A stretch of DNA of 5,427 nucleotides, from contig JALXCG010000525.1 in the NCBI GenBank assembly GCA_026991065.1, positions 1 through 5,427 on the forward strand, given 5' to 3'. Positions 1-5,427 of the stretch are shown here, piece by piece (position 1 is the first letter of the stretch; each line of letters starts with the position of its first letter). The notes beneath the pieces were generated by a model. It had not been told where the DNA came from. It saw nothing but the letters and a program-made list of their open reading frames with translations, and made no database searches. A program made the position numbers and the translations under genes. The DNA comes from JALXCG01 sp026991065 [NCBI: Gemmatimonadota bacterium] (GTDB lineage: Bacteria > GCA-2686955).

Positions 1-98
1 CGGGCGCCGCGCCGCGCCAGCTCGATCGCCAGCACCTCGCCCAGGCCGCTGCCGCCACCGGTGATCCAGACCACGGAATTGACGAATTCTTGTTTCAT
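1..98 (-). CDS. Short-chain dehydrogenase/reductase (SDR) N-terminus, partial at window edge
   Basis: Only the first 32 codons are visible; the gene reads leftward off the window. The translation begins MKQEFVNSVVWITGGGSGLG, a beta-strand followed by the TGxxxGxG glycine-rich turn (Thr13 to Gly20) that binds the NAD(P) pyrophosphate in classical SDR Rossmann folds. A helix with an ELARRGA ending follows, as expected for beta1-alpha1 of this family. The ATG at 98 is chosen because a strong AGGAGAGG Shine-Dalgarno sequence lies just upstream. The enzyme is expected to be a soluble NAD(P)-dependent oxidoreductase. The substrate cannot be told, since the catalytic Ser-Tyr-Lys region and the substrate loop lie outside the window. 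It is divergent from the PLP enzyme at 292 and may share its control region. Confidence 0.85.
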   Translation of the reverse strand, partial: MKQEFVNSVVWITGGGSGLGEVLAIELARRGA

Positions 99-104
99 TG
101 GCTG

Positions 105-112
105 CCTCTCCT
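105..112 (-). promoter_or_regulatory. Ribosome binding site of the SDR gene
   Basis: On the minus strand this reads AGGAGAGG, a near-consensus Shine-Dalgarno sequence ending 6 bases before the ATG at 98. It fixes the start of the SDR gene. Confidence 0.75.
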
Positions 113-133
113 GATTGAATGATCCGCCCATCC

Positions 134-145
134 TACCCTTTTGTG
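134..145 (+). repeat. Direct repeat copy 1 (TACCCTTTTGTG)
   Basis: It matches copy 2 at 216-227 at 11 of 12 bases (C/T difference at base 3). The starts are 82 bp apart. This copy lies 36 bp upstream of the SDR start codon. It could be a regulator half-site or a promoter-like element; TAnnTTTG is the Bacteroidetes -7 element, but here one extra base breaks the match. Function is inferred only. Confidence 0.4.
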
Positions 146-215
146 CAGGATCGTGGGGAGGAGCGGCGCGCCGGGACGGATCCGGTTTCCCATAGAGGGG
201 CGCTGGGGTGAGTGT

Positions 216-227
216 TATCCTTTTGTG
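216..227 (+). repeat. Direct repeat copy 2 (TATCCTTTTGTG)
   Basis: Second copy of the 12-base motif, in the same orientation as 134-145 and ending 64 bp before the ATG at 292. That is a plausible distance for a promoter or regulator site serving the PLP-enzyme gene. No other copy was noticed in the window. Confidence 0.4.
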
Positions 228-278
228 TTTTTCAATCCAGCTTCCTGCTTTTGACTGAATCCACGCTTTCCCTTTTCC

Positions 279-282
279 GAGG
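279..282 (+). promoter_or_regulatory. Ribosome binding site of the PLP-enzyme gene
   Basis: GAGG followed by 9 bases and then ATG at 292. It is a modest Shine-Dalgarno sequence at good spacing, and the following protein aligns from its first residues with related enzymes, which supports this start. Confidence 0.55.
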
Positions 283-291
283 CAGCCCATC

Positions 292-1482
292 ATGAGCCAC
301 GACCTGAGCCAAGCCGGCCGCAAGACCCAAACGATTCATGCCGGCCAGTATCCCGATGCGACCACCGGGGCACTCTCCCCGCCAATCTACCAGAGTTCCA
401 CTTTTGCCTTCACCGACTGTGCGCAGGGCGCCGCTCGTTTCGCCGGCACCGAGGGAGGCTACATCTACACCCGCATGGGCAATCCCACGACGGCCCGTCT
501 TGAAGAGGCGATCGCCACACTCGAAGGGGGAACCGGCGCCGTGACGACCAGCTCCGGCATGGGAGCGCTCTGCGCGGTGATCTTTGGGCTGCTCGGCAGC
601 GGCGACCACGTGGTGGGGCACAGCTCTCTCTATGGTCCCTCGCGGATGGTGATCGAGGCGGACTTCAAGCGCTTCGGCGTGGAGTCCACATTCGTCGATA
701 CGTCCGACCTGGATCAGGTGCGGGCAGCGGTGCGGCCCAACACGCGCCTGATTCTGATCGAGACGCCGGCCAACCCGACCATCGTGCTCTCCGACATCAA
801 GGCGTTGGCCGCGATCGCCGAGGAGCAGGGGGCCTGGCTGCTGGTGGACAACACCTTTGCGTCGCCGGTCAACCAGCGACCGCTGGCGCTCGGGGCACAC
901 ATCGTGATGCACAGCATGACCAAGTTCATCAACGGTCACACCGATGTGGTAGCCGGGGTGGTGGTTGCCAAGGATGCGGAGCTGCTGGCCAAAATTGCCC
1001 ATGCCCATCACTACCTGGGTGTGAACATGGACCCCCACCAGGCCTGGCTGGTGCTGCGCGGTTTGAAGACACTTTCCCTGCGGATGCGCGAGTCGGAGCG
1101 AAATGCGCAGCGCGTGGCGGAGTTCCTGGAGCAGCATCCGAAGGTGGCCTGGGTGCGCTATCCGGGGCTCAAGAGCCACCCGCAGCACGCACTCGCCAAG
1201 GCCCAGATGGATGGCTTCGGAGGGTTGATCTCATTCGAGGTGAAGGGCGGCCTGGAAGCCGGCGCACGCCTGCTCGATCATGTGCAGTTGATGACTCTTG
1301 CGGTTTCACTGGGCGGAATCGAGACGCTGATTCAGCACCCGGGCAGCATGACCCACGCGGCGATTCCGCGCGAGGAGCGGCTCGAGGCCGGCATTTCGGA
1401 CGGTTTGGTGCGGGTGTCCATCGGCTGCGAAGATGTGGAAGATCTACTCGCCGATCTGAAACAGGCGCTGCAGCAGGTCTGA
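292..1482 (+). CDS. PLP-dependent trans-sulfuration-family enzyme, methionine gamma-lyase-like
   Basis: The 396-residue protein belongs to the Cys/Met metabolism PLP family (cystathionine gamma-synthase/gamma-lyase, methionine gamma-lyase, O-acetylhomoserine sulfhydrylase) and has normal family length. Visible active-site features are YTR (Tyr59, Arg61, which bind the PLP phosphate of the neighbouring subunit), SSGMG at 87-91, Tyr114 stacking on PLP, VDNT with Asp186 on the pyridine nitrogen, HSMTK with Lys211 as the Schiff-base lysine, SLGG at 339-342, and GLVR with Arg374 for the substrate carboxylate. The ending LIQHPGSMTH resembles methionine gamma-lyase more than cystathionine gamma-lyase. 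However, the Cys116 typical of Pseudomonas putida methionine gamma-lyase is Pro (LYGPS), and its Lys240-Asp241 pair is His-Tyr. Likely a cytosolic tetramer eliminating thiol or H2S from methionine, homocysteine or cystathionine. Family is secure; exact substrate is not. The kinase gene follows after 15 bp. Confidence 0.9.
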   Translation: MSHDLSQAGRKTQTIHAGQYPDATTGALSPPIYQSSTFAFTDCAQGAARFAGTEGGYIYTRMGNPTTARLEEAIATLEGGTGAVTTSSGMGALCAVIFGLLGSGDHVVGHSSLYGPSRMVIEADFKRFGVESTFVDTSDLDQVRAAVRPNTRLILIETPANPTIVLSDIKALAAIAEEQGAWLLVDNTFASPVNQRPLALGAHIVMHSMTKFINGHTDVVAGVVVAKDAELLAKIAHAHHYLGVNMDPHQAWLVLRGLKTLSLRMRESERNAQRVAEFLEQHPKVAWVRYPGLKSHPQHALAKAQMDGFGGLISFEVKGGLEAGARLLDHVQLMTLAVSLGGIETLIQHPGSMTHAAIPREERLEAGISDGLVRVSIGCEDVEDLLADLKQALQQV

Positions 1483-1497
1483 TTCTGCGCCGATGGC

Positions 1498-3078
1498 ATG
1501 GATATGGATCGGTCCGCCTTTCCCTCCCCCGAAGAACTGGACGCCGCTTGTGAGGAGTTGCGGTTGCGCGAGGAGGCGCTGCTGGAAGCGCAGCGGATTG
1601 CCCATCTTGGATCCTGGGTGGTGGACCTGCGAGAGCAACGGCTGAATTGGTCGGACGAGGTCTTTCGTCTTCTGGGAATCGAACCCTGTGAGCCGTCGCT
1701 GGAACTGATGGCGTCGCTGCTGCACCCGGATGATCGGGAGCTTTTCTTCTCTACCATCGATCGGGCGGTGGCCGACGGCACCCATTTCGACATCGCCGTG
1801 CGGGTGGTGCGCCCGGATGGCGAGGTGCGCCACCTCCATGACCGAGGCAGGGTCTGTTTTGATGCTGCCGGCGCACCTTCGCGGGTGTGCGGTGTTCTCC
1901 AGGATGTGACTGAGCGGGAACTGCTGCGGGCTGCCGTGCAGCGCCAGAACCAGATGGAGTCGATCGGGCTTCTCGCGGGTGGCATCGGCCACGACTTCAA
2001 CAACCTTCTGACCGGCATCCTGGGGTCGGCGTCTCTGGCTCAGCTCCACCTTGCAGAGGGGGAGACAGAACAGGTTGCTGAACTGTTGACCGGGATCGAA
2101 ACGATTGCCCAGCGCGCGGCGGAATTGACCAGCCGCCTGCTAACAGTCGCGCGCGGCGGCGGTGAGCCGAAGCCCCGCGCTTTGAACTGCGGCGAGCTGG
2201 TACGCGAGGCAGCCACGCTTGCGCTGCGCGGGTCCGGCGTGCGTCCGGAGTTTGCTTGCGCCGACGATTTGCTGCCGATCTTTGCGGACCCTGGTCAGAT
2301 CCATCAGGTGATCGCAAATCTGGTGATCAATGCGCGTCAGGCGACCGCGGGTGGAGGGGTCGTGAGTCTGACTTGCGAGAACGTGGAGTTGAGCGCTGCC
2401 GCGGCTCCCAACGGGATCGCAGCCGGTCGCTACGTGAGCGTGACTGTACGGGATTGTGGCTGTGGGATCCCCGCCGACCAGTTGCAGCGGATTTTTGAGC
2501 CGTTTTTTTCCACCAAGGAGCAGGGGCGGGGCCTGGGGCTGGCCTCCTGTATGCAGATCATGCAGCGCCACGGGGGCCACATCAGTGTGGCATCGGAGGT
2601 CGGTCGTGGTTCTACTTTCACGGTGCTGCTGCCGGCGGCCCTGGAGCGCCCCGCCGAAACTGTTGTCGCTACACCTGGAGCGGTGCTCCGCCGTCAACGG
2701 CGTGGGTTGGTGCTGGTGCTGGATGACCAGGAGCAGGTGCGAACCACGGTTGTGGGGATGCTGCGCCGACTCGGCTACGAAGCGCTGAGTACGGCGGATC
2801 AGGCGGAGACGCTGACAATCTACGGTGAGGCACTCTCGGCCGGTACGCCGCCGGTGGCGGTTCTTTTGGACCTGATTCTTCCTGGTGGCGCCGGCGGGGA
2901 GGAAGTGGCCCGCGAAATTCGGGAGTTGGATCCAGCGGCTTTTCTGGTTGCGTGCAGTGGACGTCCCGACCTGCACGCGATGCTCCATCCCGAAGAGCAT
3001 GGATTTCAAGTAGCACTGGCCAAGCCTTTCGATCTGCGCGCGATCACCACGGTGCTCCAGCGAGCGACTCGCCACTGA
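1498..3078 (+). CDS. Soluble PAS-HisKA-HATPase-REC hybrid histidine kinase
   Basis: The 526-residue protein has no membrane segment or signal peptide, so it should act in the cytoplasm. It starts with a short charged helix (about 11-35), then a PAS_3-type domain (about 36-140, with GSW at 38-40 and the PAC-like end GVLQDVTE). The HisKA dimerisation helix has phospho-acceptor His165 in GGIGHDFNNLL. The ATPase domain shows Asn274 and Asn278 (N box), DCGCGI (319-324, G1), IFEPFFSTK (332-340, F box) and GRGLGL (343-348, G2). A linker at 381-402 leads to a C-terminal receiver with acidic pair Asp409-Asp410, phospho-acceptor Asp458 (LLDLILPGG), Ser487 and Lys509 (AKPF). All catalytic residues are present, so it should be active. 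There is no output domain, so phosphate must pass to a separate partner or the receiver must self-regulate. The ATG at 1498 lacks a clear Shine-Dalgarno sequence; Met3 at 1504 is an alternative. Translational coupling to the upstream gene is likely. Confidence 0.92.
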   Translation: MDMDRSAFPSPEELDAACEELRLREEALLEAQRIAHLGSWVVDLREQRLNWSDEVFRLLGIEPCEPSLELMASLLHPDDRELFFSTIDRAVADGTHFDIAVRVVRPDGEVRHLHDRGRVCFDAAGAPSRVCGVLQDVTERELLRAAVQRQNQMESIGLLAGGIGHDFNNLLTGILGSASLAQLHLAEGETEQVAELLTGIETIAQRAAELTSRLLTVARGGGEPKPRALNCGELVREAATLALRGSGVRPEFACADDLLPIFADPGQIHQVIANLVINARQATAGGGVVSLTCENVELSAAAAPNGIAAGRYVSVTVRDCGCGIPADQLQRIFEPFFSTKEQGRGLGLASCMQIMQRHGGHISVASEVGRGSTFTVLLPAALERPAETVVATPGAVLRRQRRGLVLVLDDQEQVRTTVVGMLRRLGYEALSTADQAETLTIYGEALSAGTPPVAVLLDLILPGGAGGEEVAREIRELDPAAFLVACSGRPDLHAMLHPEEHGFQVALAKPFDLRAITTVLQRATRH

Positions 3079-3081
3079 TCA
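3076..3081. other. Abutting convergent stop codons (TGATCA)
   Basis: The plus-strand TGA of the kinase (3076-3078) is followed directly by TCA (3079-3081), the complement of the TGA that ends the beta-helix gene on the minus strand. The two genes are therefore tail to tail with no intervening base, and no classical terminator fits between them. Each transcript must end inside the other gene's coding region. Confidence 0.9.
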
Positions 3082-3420
3082 CGGCGCCGCGGCGATCCAG
3101 AGATCGTGGGTGTCACTGCTCTGAAGTTCGTCCCCTAGCCAGGCCCGCGCCAGAATGACTCTACCCTCGTCACCGAGTTCCACCAACGGGACACTGACAA
3201 GCATGGGCAGATAGAACGACGTGTGCGGAGGGAGTTGAATCACCTGCGGGGTTGCCAATACCGTGTCGTAGCGCCCCACTACACGCAGGTCCGGGGTCAC
3301 TTCTAGGGTGTCCCCGGTCAGGTTGCGCAAGCGGTAGGTCCCTGCGACTTCGTTGCCGACAACAACCGTGTCCGGACTCTCGACGAGATCGATCTTGACC
3401 ATCGGATTCAGGGGCCTGGT
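3079..3420 (-). other. C-terminal beta-sandwich-like domain of the repeat protein
   Basis: About 112 residues after the helix cap (from about residue 664) alternate hydrophobic and polar residues in strand-like runs: VKIDLVES, TVVVGNEV, GTYRLRNLTG, SFYLPMLVSVPL, GRVILARAWLG. The layout of a leading VxIDLVESPDTVVVG and a central LRNLTGDTLEV resembles bacterial Ig-like or CARDB-type domains that follow beta-helices in exported proteins. It is too short for an outer-membrane autotransporter barrel. It ends DLWIAAAP with no recognised sorting tag. Confidence 0.45.
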
Positions 3421-5427
3421 CTCCTCCAGCCACCCCATGTCCAGGGGAGTGCCTTGCTCATTCAGGCCTCCCGTGGAAAACGCCACTGAGCCTGGAAGCG
3501 GGCGGTAGAGTGAGTCATCCGGAGTAAACGTCGGATCGAGAAGCAGATCCCAGGAGAGTTCAGCGTACTGACGGTAGGGACCTTCGCTGTTGTTCCAGTA
3601 TAGGTTCCGCTCGACGATCGAGCCGTTTTCCGCCATTGTGGTGCGGATACCGCCGGCGTTGCTACTGTTGGCGATGATGTTGCGGGAGAATGTCACGCCG
3701 TTGCTGTCGACGAGGGTGACCGCCGCTCCATGTTTCGTGGACTCCGTCAATCGTGACTCCACGATGGTGTTGTTCTCGATCCGGCCGGAGCATTCCCCCT
3801 GAATGATCATGGCCGCGCCCTCCAGGTCGGCACTGTTCATCTCCATGAGATTATGGATGATCCACGCGCGCGCGTTGGTGTCGACCCTGATTGCTCCGGC
3901 GCTGCCGGCCCTGTTGCCGCGAATCTGGTTTTCCCGGAGTCGAACGCGGGAAGCGGCGCCAGTGACTCGAATGGCTCCTCCCCAGGGCTCCGCCTCGGCG
4001 CCGGTTCCGATCACGCTGTTGCGGGTGATCCAGTTGTTCTCGGCATGGACGATCGAGTTGCTGACAAAGACACCCCCACCGCCGACTGGGTTCGCTCCCA
4101 CCGGCTCTCCGGCCTGGTTGCCGCCGATCTGGTTGTTTTCCAATTCGGCGTAACAGTCCCCGTCGATGGATACTCCGCCACCCTTGAGGCCCGCCAGGTT
4201 GTTGCGGATTGTATTGGAGCGGATGGCGATCGAGTCGTAGAGGGCGGAGGCGATGCCGCCACCGGCGCGCCCGGCGATATTGTTTTCGATCAGGTTGTTG
4301 ACAAGGATCGGGGCGGAGAATCCGCGGCCGGCCGGATCACCCTGCGCCATAATTCCGCCGGCATCCCGCGTTGCGCTGTTCCCACAGATGTGATTGCCAG
4401 TGATGAGAGAGCGCACATCATAGAGGTTGATTCCACCGCCCCAGCCGAGGGCCGGAGTCGTAGCCAGACAGGTGTTGTCGCAGATGTTGCAGTCGATGAT
4501 GTCGACGGCCGCGCGCATGATATGGATGCCGCCGCCCTCCTCGGTGGAACGATTGTTCTCAATCACGCAGTTTACAATCTGTCCGCTGGCGCCACCCCAG
4601 AAGCCGACACCGCCGCCGAATCCGCCCATGTCTGAGTTTCCGGCGGCGTTGAAGAGGAAGTCGCAGTTTAGAATGTCGACTTCGGTCTCATCACCGCACC
4701 AGGCCCCGCCGCCGTTCTTTGCAGTGTTGCTCTCAAAGCTGCTCGCCTGGATTGAACCGTGGATTGTACCATGGAGAGCAGCGCCTCCACCGACCCCCTC
4801 CTCCCCGCCTTCGGCGCAGTGATTGGCGCTGAAAGTACAATCGGCGATGGTGACTTCGCCGGCGTCGAAGGCTTCGATCCCGCCACCGTGCAGGATGGCG
4901 CTGTTGGAACTGAAGAGGCAGTCGGTAATGCTTGTGGTTCCCTCGGAGTAGAGGAAGAGACCACCGCCACTGCGTTCGGCTGTGTTGGATTGGAAGTCGG
5001 TGCCCGCGATGTCGAGGCGGGTGGGGCTGTTGGAATGCACGCCACCGCCATCCTCAGCGACGTTGGTTTCGATGGTGCTGGTGGTGATCCGGCAGTCTGC
5101 ATTGGGACCCAGGTGGATCCCGCCGCCACCATCCACCGCGCTGTTGCCGCGGATGATTGATTCCGTAATGACAGTTGTGCGGGCGCCGGCTGCGTCTATG
5201 CCGCCACCCCAGACAGTGGCGCGGTTCTGCTGCAGGCGACAGTTGAGGAGAGTCAGTGTGCCGTTGCCGTAGGCACGGATGCCGCCGCCGCTGCTGGCGT
5301 TGTTGTTGCTCATGATGCTGGAGTCGATGTAGCAATCGGAGTCGGAGCCGACCTGGATACCCCCTCCCTCCTCCGCACTGTTGCCACGAATGACCGAGAG
5401 GGTGATCATGCAGGAACGACCTCCGTC
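3079..5427 (-). CDS. Right-handed parallel beta-helix (Pmp-like repeat) protein, 5'-truncated
   Basis: The reading frame stays open to the right edge (DGGRSC precedes the Met at 5409 and continues the repeat), so the true start and any signal peptide lie outside; at least 782 residues are visible. Numbered from the Met at 5409, about 22 coils of 20-40 residues fill residues 1-622, each with the form [S/T/C/N]-x-[I/F]-x-x-N followed by GGG[I/V]. This combines the FxxN and GGAI signatures of chlamydial Pmp repeats with the asparagine ladder of PbH1 beta-helices. A closing segment (LLLDPTF at 622-628, YRPLPGS, LDMGWLE at 656-662) resembles the DPxF...DIGAxE ending common in secreted beta-helix proteins. 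Residues about 665-776 form a beta-rich, probably Ig-like domain with no autotransporter barrel, LPXTG or obvious C-terminal sorting motif. Probably exported and possibly surface-bound; a polysaccharide-binding or adhesin role is a guess, and no catalytic motif is evident. Confidence 0.85.
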   Translation of the reverse strand, partial: DGGRSCMITLSVIRGNSAEEGGGIQVGSDSDCYIDSSIMSNNNASSGGGIRAYGNGTLTLLNCRLQQNRATVWGGGIDAAGARTTVITESIIRGNSAVDGGGGIHLGPNADCRITTSTIETNVAEDGGGVHSNSPTRLDIAGTDFQSNTAERSGGGLFLYSEGTTSITDCLFSSNSAILHGGGIEAFDAGEVTIADCTFSANHCAEGGEEGVGGGAALHGTIHGSIQASSFESNTAKNGGGAWCGDETEVDILNCDFLFNAAGNSDMGGFGGGVGFWGGASGQIVNCVIENNRSTEEGGGIHIMRAAVDIIDCNICDNTCLATTPALGWGGGINLYDVRSLITGNHICGNSATRDAGGIMAQGDPAGRGFSAPILVNNLIENNIAGRAGGGIASALYDSIAIRSNTIRNNLAGLKGGGVSIDGDCYAELENNQIGGNQAGEPVGANPVGGGGVFVSNSIVHAENNWITRNSVIGTGAEAEPWGGAIRVTGAASRVRLRENQIRGNRAGSAGAIRVDTNARAWIIHNLMEMNSADLEGAAMIIQGECSGRIENNTIVESRLTESTKHGAAVTLVDSNGVTFSRNIIANSSNAGGIRTTMAENGSIVERNLYWNNSEGPYRQYAELSWDLLLDPTFTPDDSLYRPLPGSVAFSTGGLNEQGTPLDMGWLEETRPLNPMVKIDLVESPDTVVVGNEVAGTYRLRNLTGDTLEVTPDLRVVGRYDTVLATPQVIQLPPHTSFYLPMLVSVPLVELGDEGRVILARAWLGDELQSSDTHDLWIAAAP
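3546..5427 (-). repeat. Array of about 22 beta-helix coils within the repeat protein
   Basis: The coil unit is a strand ending [S/T/C/N]-x-[I/L/F/M/Y]-x-x-N, a short acidic or small-residue loop, then GGG[I/V/L/A] starting the next strand. GGG is present in most of coils 1-16 and weakens to GGA, AGA, GAA and GAA in coils 17-20. Longer loops of about 10 residues or more interrupt coils 8, 10, 12, 16, 17 and 20 before the glycine motif. Unit boundaries were read by eye, so the count could be off by one or two. Confidence 0.8.
4930..5427 (-). repeat. Tandem three-coil superrepeat (about 79-80 residues)
   Basis: Coils 1-3 match coils 4-6 in order. SVIRGNSAEEGGGIQVGSD pairs with SIIRGNSAVDGGGGIHLGPN at an offset of 79 residues, and the following DCYI pairs with DCRI at an offset of 80. 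The plus-strand DNA under coils 1 and 4 is also alike (gcactgttgcc against gcgctgttgcc, and tggatacc against tggatccc). This points to duplication of a block of about 240 bp. The match between coils 3 and 6 is weaker. Confidence 0.55.

Larger units (their letters stand above)
99..291. promoter_or_regulatory. Divergent intergenic control region
   Basis: This 193-bp stretch separates the divergently transcribed SDR and PLP-enzyme genes, so it should hold promoters for both. I see no well-spaced sigma70 -35/-10 pair on either strand. Candidates such as TTGACT at 251-256 on the plus strand, or TAGGAT at 130-135 on the minus strand, lack a partner hexamer at about 17 bp. It holds the two ribosome binding sites and a pair of TAYCCTTTTGTG direct repeats, one near each gene. 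No convincing riboswitch, MetJ-type or MetR-type operator was recognised. The role is inferred from position. Confidence 0.6.

Noticed and set aside
251-256. TTGACT as a -35 element for the PLP-enzyme gene
   Set aside because: No -10-like hexamer lies about 17 bp downstream, and the expected start would fall on or past the ribosome binding site.
208-258. Possible 16-codon leader peptide starting at GTG 208 after AGAGGGG
   Set aside because: GTG start, no attenuator hairpins or runs of Met or Cys codons, and no conservation evidence; most likely chance.
232-1188. Long minus-strand ORF (318 codons) opposite the PLP enzyme
   Set aside because: It mirrors a clearly conserved enzyme on the plus strand; the translation is rich in His, Arg and Gly with no recognisable domain, as expected of a shadow in GC-rich DNA.
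2503-2509. Run of seven T in the kinase F box as a slippage or frameshift site
   Set aside because: It encodes the conserved FFS of the FEPFFSTK motif and the frame is intact on both sides; nothing suggests programmed slippage.
3060-3072. Hairpin GCGAG-CGA-CTCGC near the kinase stop codon as a bidirectional terminator
   Set aside because: The stem is only 5 bp, lies inside coding sequence and has no T-tract on either side. A second small hairpin at about 3094-3107 (CGATC-CAGA-GATCG) has the same weakness.
1332-3075. Minus-strand ORFs opposite the histidine kinase (at 1332-2018, 1444-2049, 2140-3075 and others)
   Set aside because: The plus strand encodes every kinase and receiver motif in order; these opposing frames have low-complexity Ser/Arg/Gln-rich translations and no start signals.
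3853-5160. Plus-strand ORFs opposite the beta-helix gene (3853-4635 and 4759-5160)
   Set aside because: Their Ala/Val/Asp/Gly-rich repeats are the complement of the GGGI and Asn-ladder codons on the minus strand; no ribosome binding site or known domain.

Overview
The window is GC-rich, tightly packed bacterial DNA with four protein-coding genes and no RNA gene, CRISPR array or insertion sequence that I can see. Lineage cannot be fixed from so little sequence. The large secreted-type beta-helix protein with Chlamydia-Pmp-like GGGI/FxxN coils, a cytoplasmic PAS hybrid histidine kinase and long high-GC ORFs would fit an uncultured, environmental Gram-negative bacterium (for example an FCB-superphylum candidate phylum such as Eisenbacteria, or a deltaproteobacterial or planctomycete-like lineage). 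That is inference, held with low confidence.

Layout: (1) 1-98, minus strand: the first 32 codons of a short-chain dehydrogenase/reductase that runs off the left edge. (2) 99-291: a 193-bp divergent intergenic region with a Shine-Dalgarno sequence for each flanking gene and two near-identical copies of TAYCCTTTTGTG. (3) 292-1482, plus strand: a full-length PLP-dependent enzyme of the Cys/Met-metabolism (trans-sulfuration) family, closest in its motifs to methionine gamma-lyase but with Pro at the position of that enzyme's characteristic active-site Cys. (4) 1498-3078, plus strand: a soluble PAS / HisKA / HATPase / receiver hybrid histidine kinase, 15 bp downstream, in the same reading frame as the lyase and separated from it by one UGA plus five codons. 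(5) 3079-5427, minus strand: a 5'-truncated right-handed beta-helix repeat protein of at least 782 residues. It has about 22 coils followed by a small beta-rich C-terminal domain. It converges on the kinase so tightly that the two stop codons abut in the palindrome TGATCA.

The lyase and kinase look like a two-gene operon, so the kinase may sense or respond to sulfur-amino-acid state, or may simply be co-transcribed. The kinase has no DNA-binding output domain, so its partner must be encoded elsewhere. The beta-helix protein looks like an independent surface or secreted protein. Its most striking property is internal: coils 1-12 carry Ser/Thr/Cys at one stacking position and coils 13-22 carry Asn at the same position, a clean switch part-way along the helix. 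I found no convincing evidence of a wholly new multi-gene system in this window.
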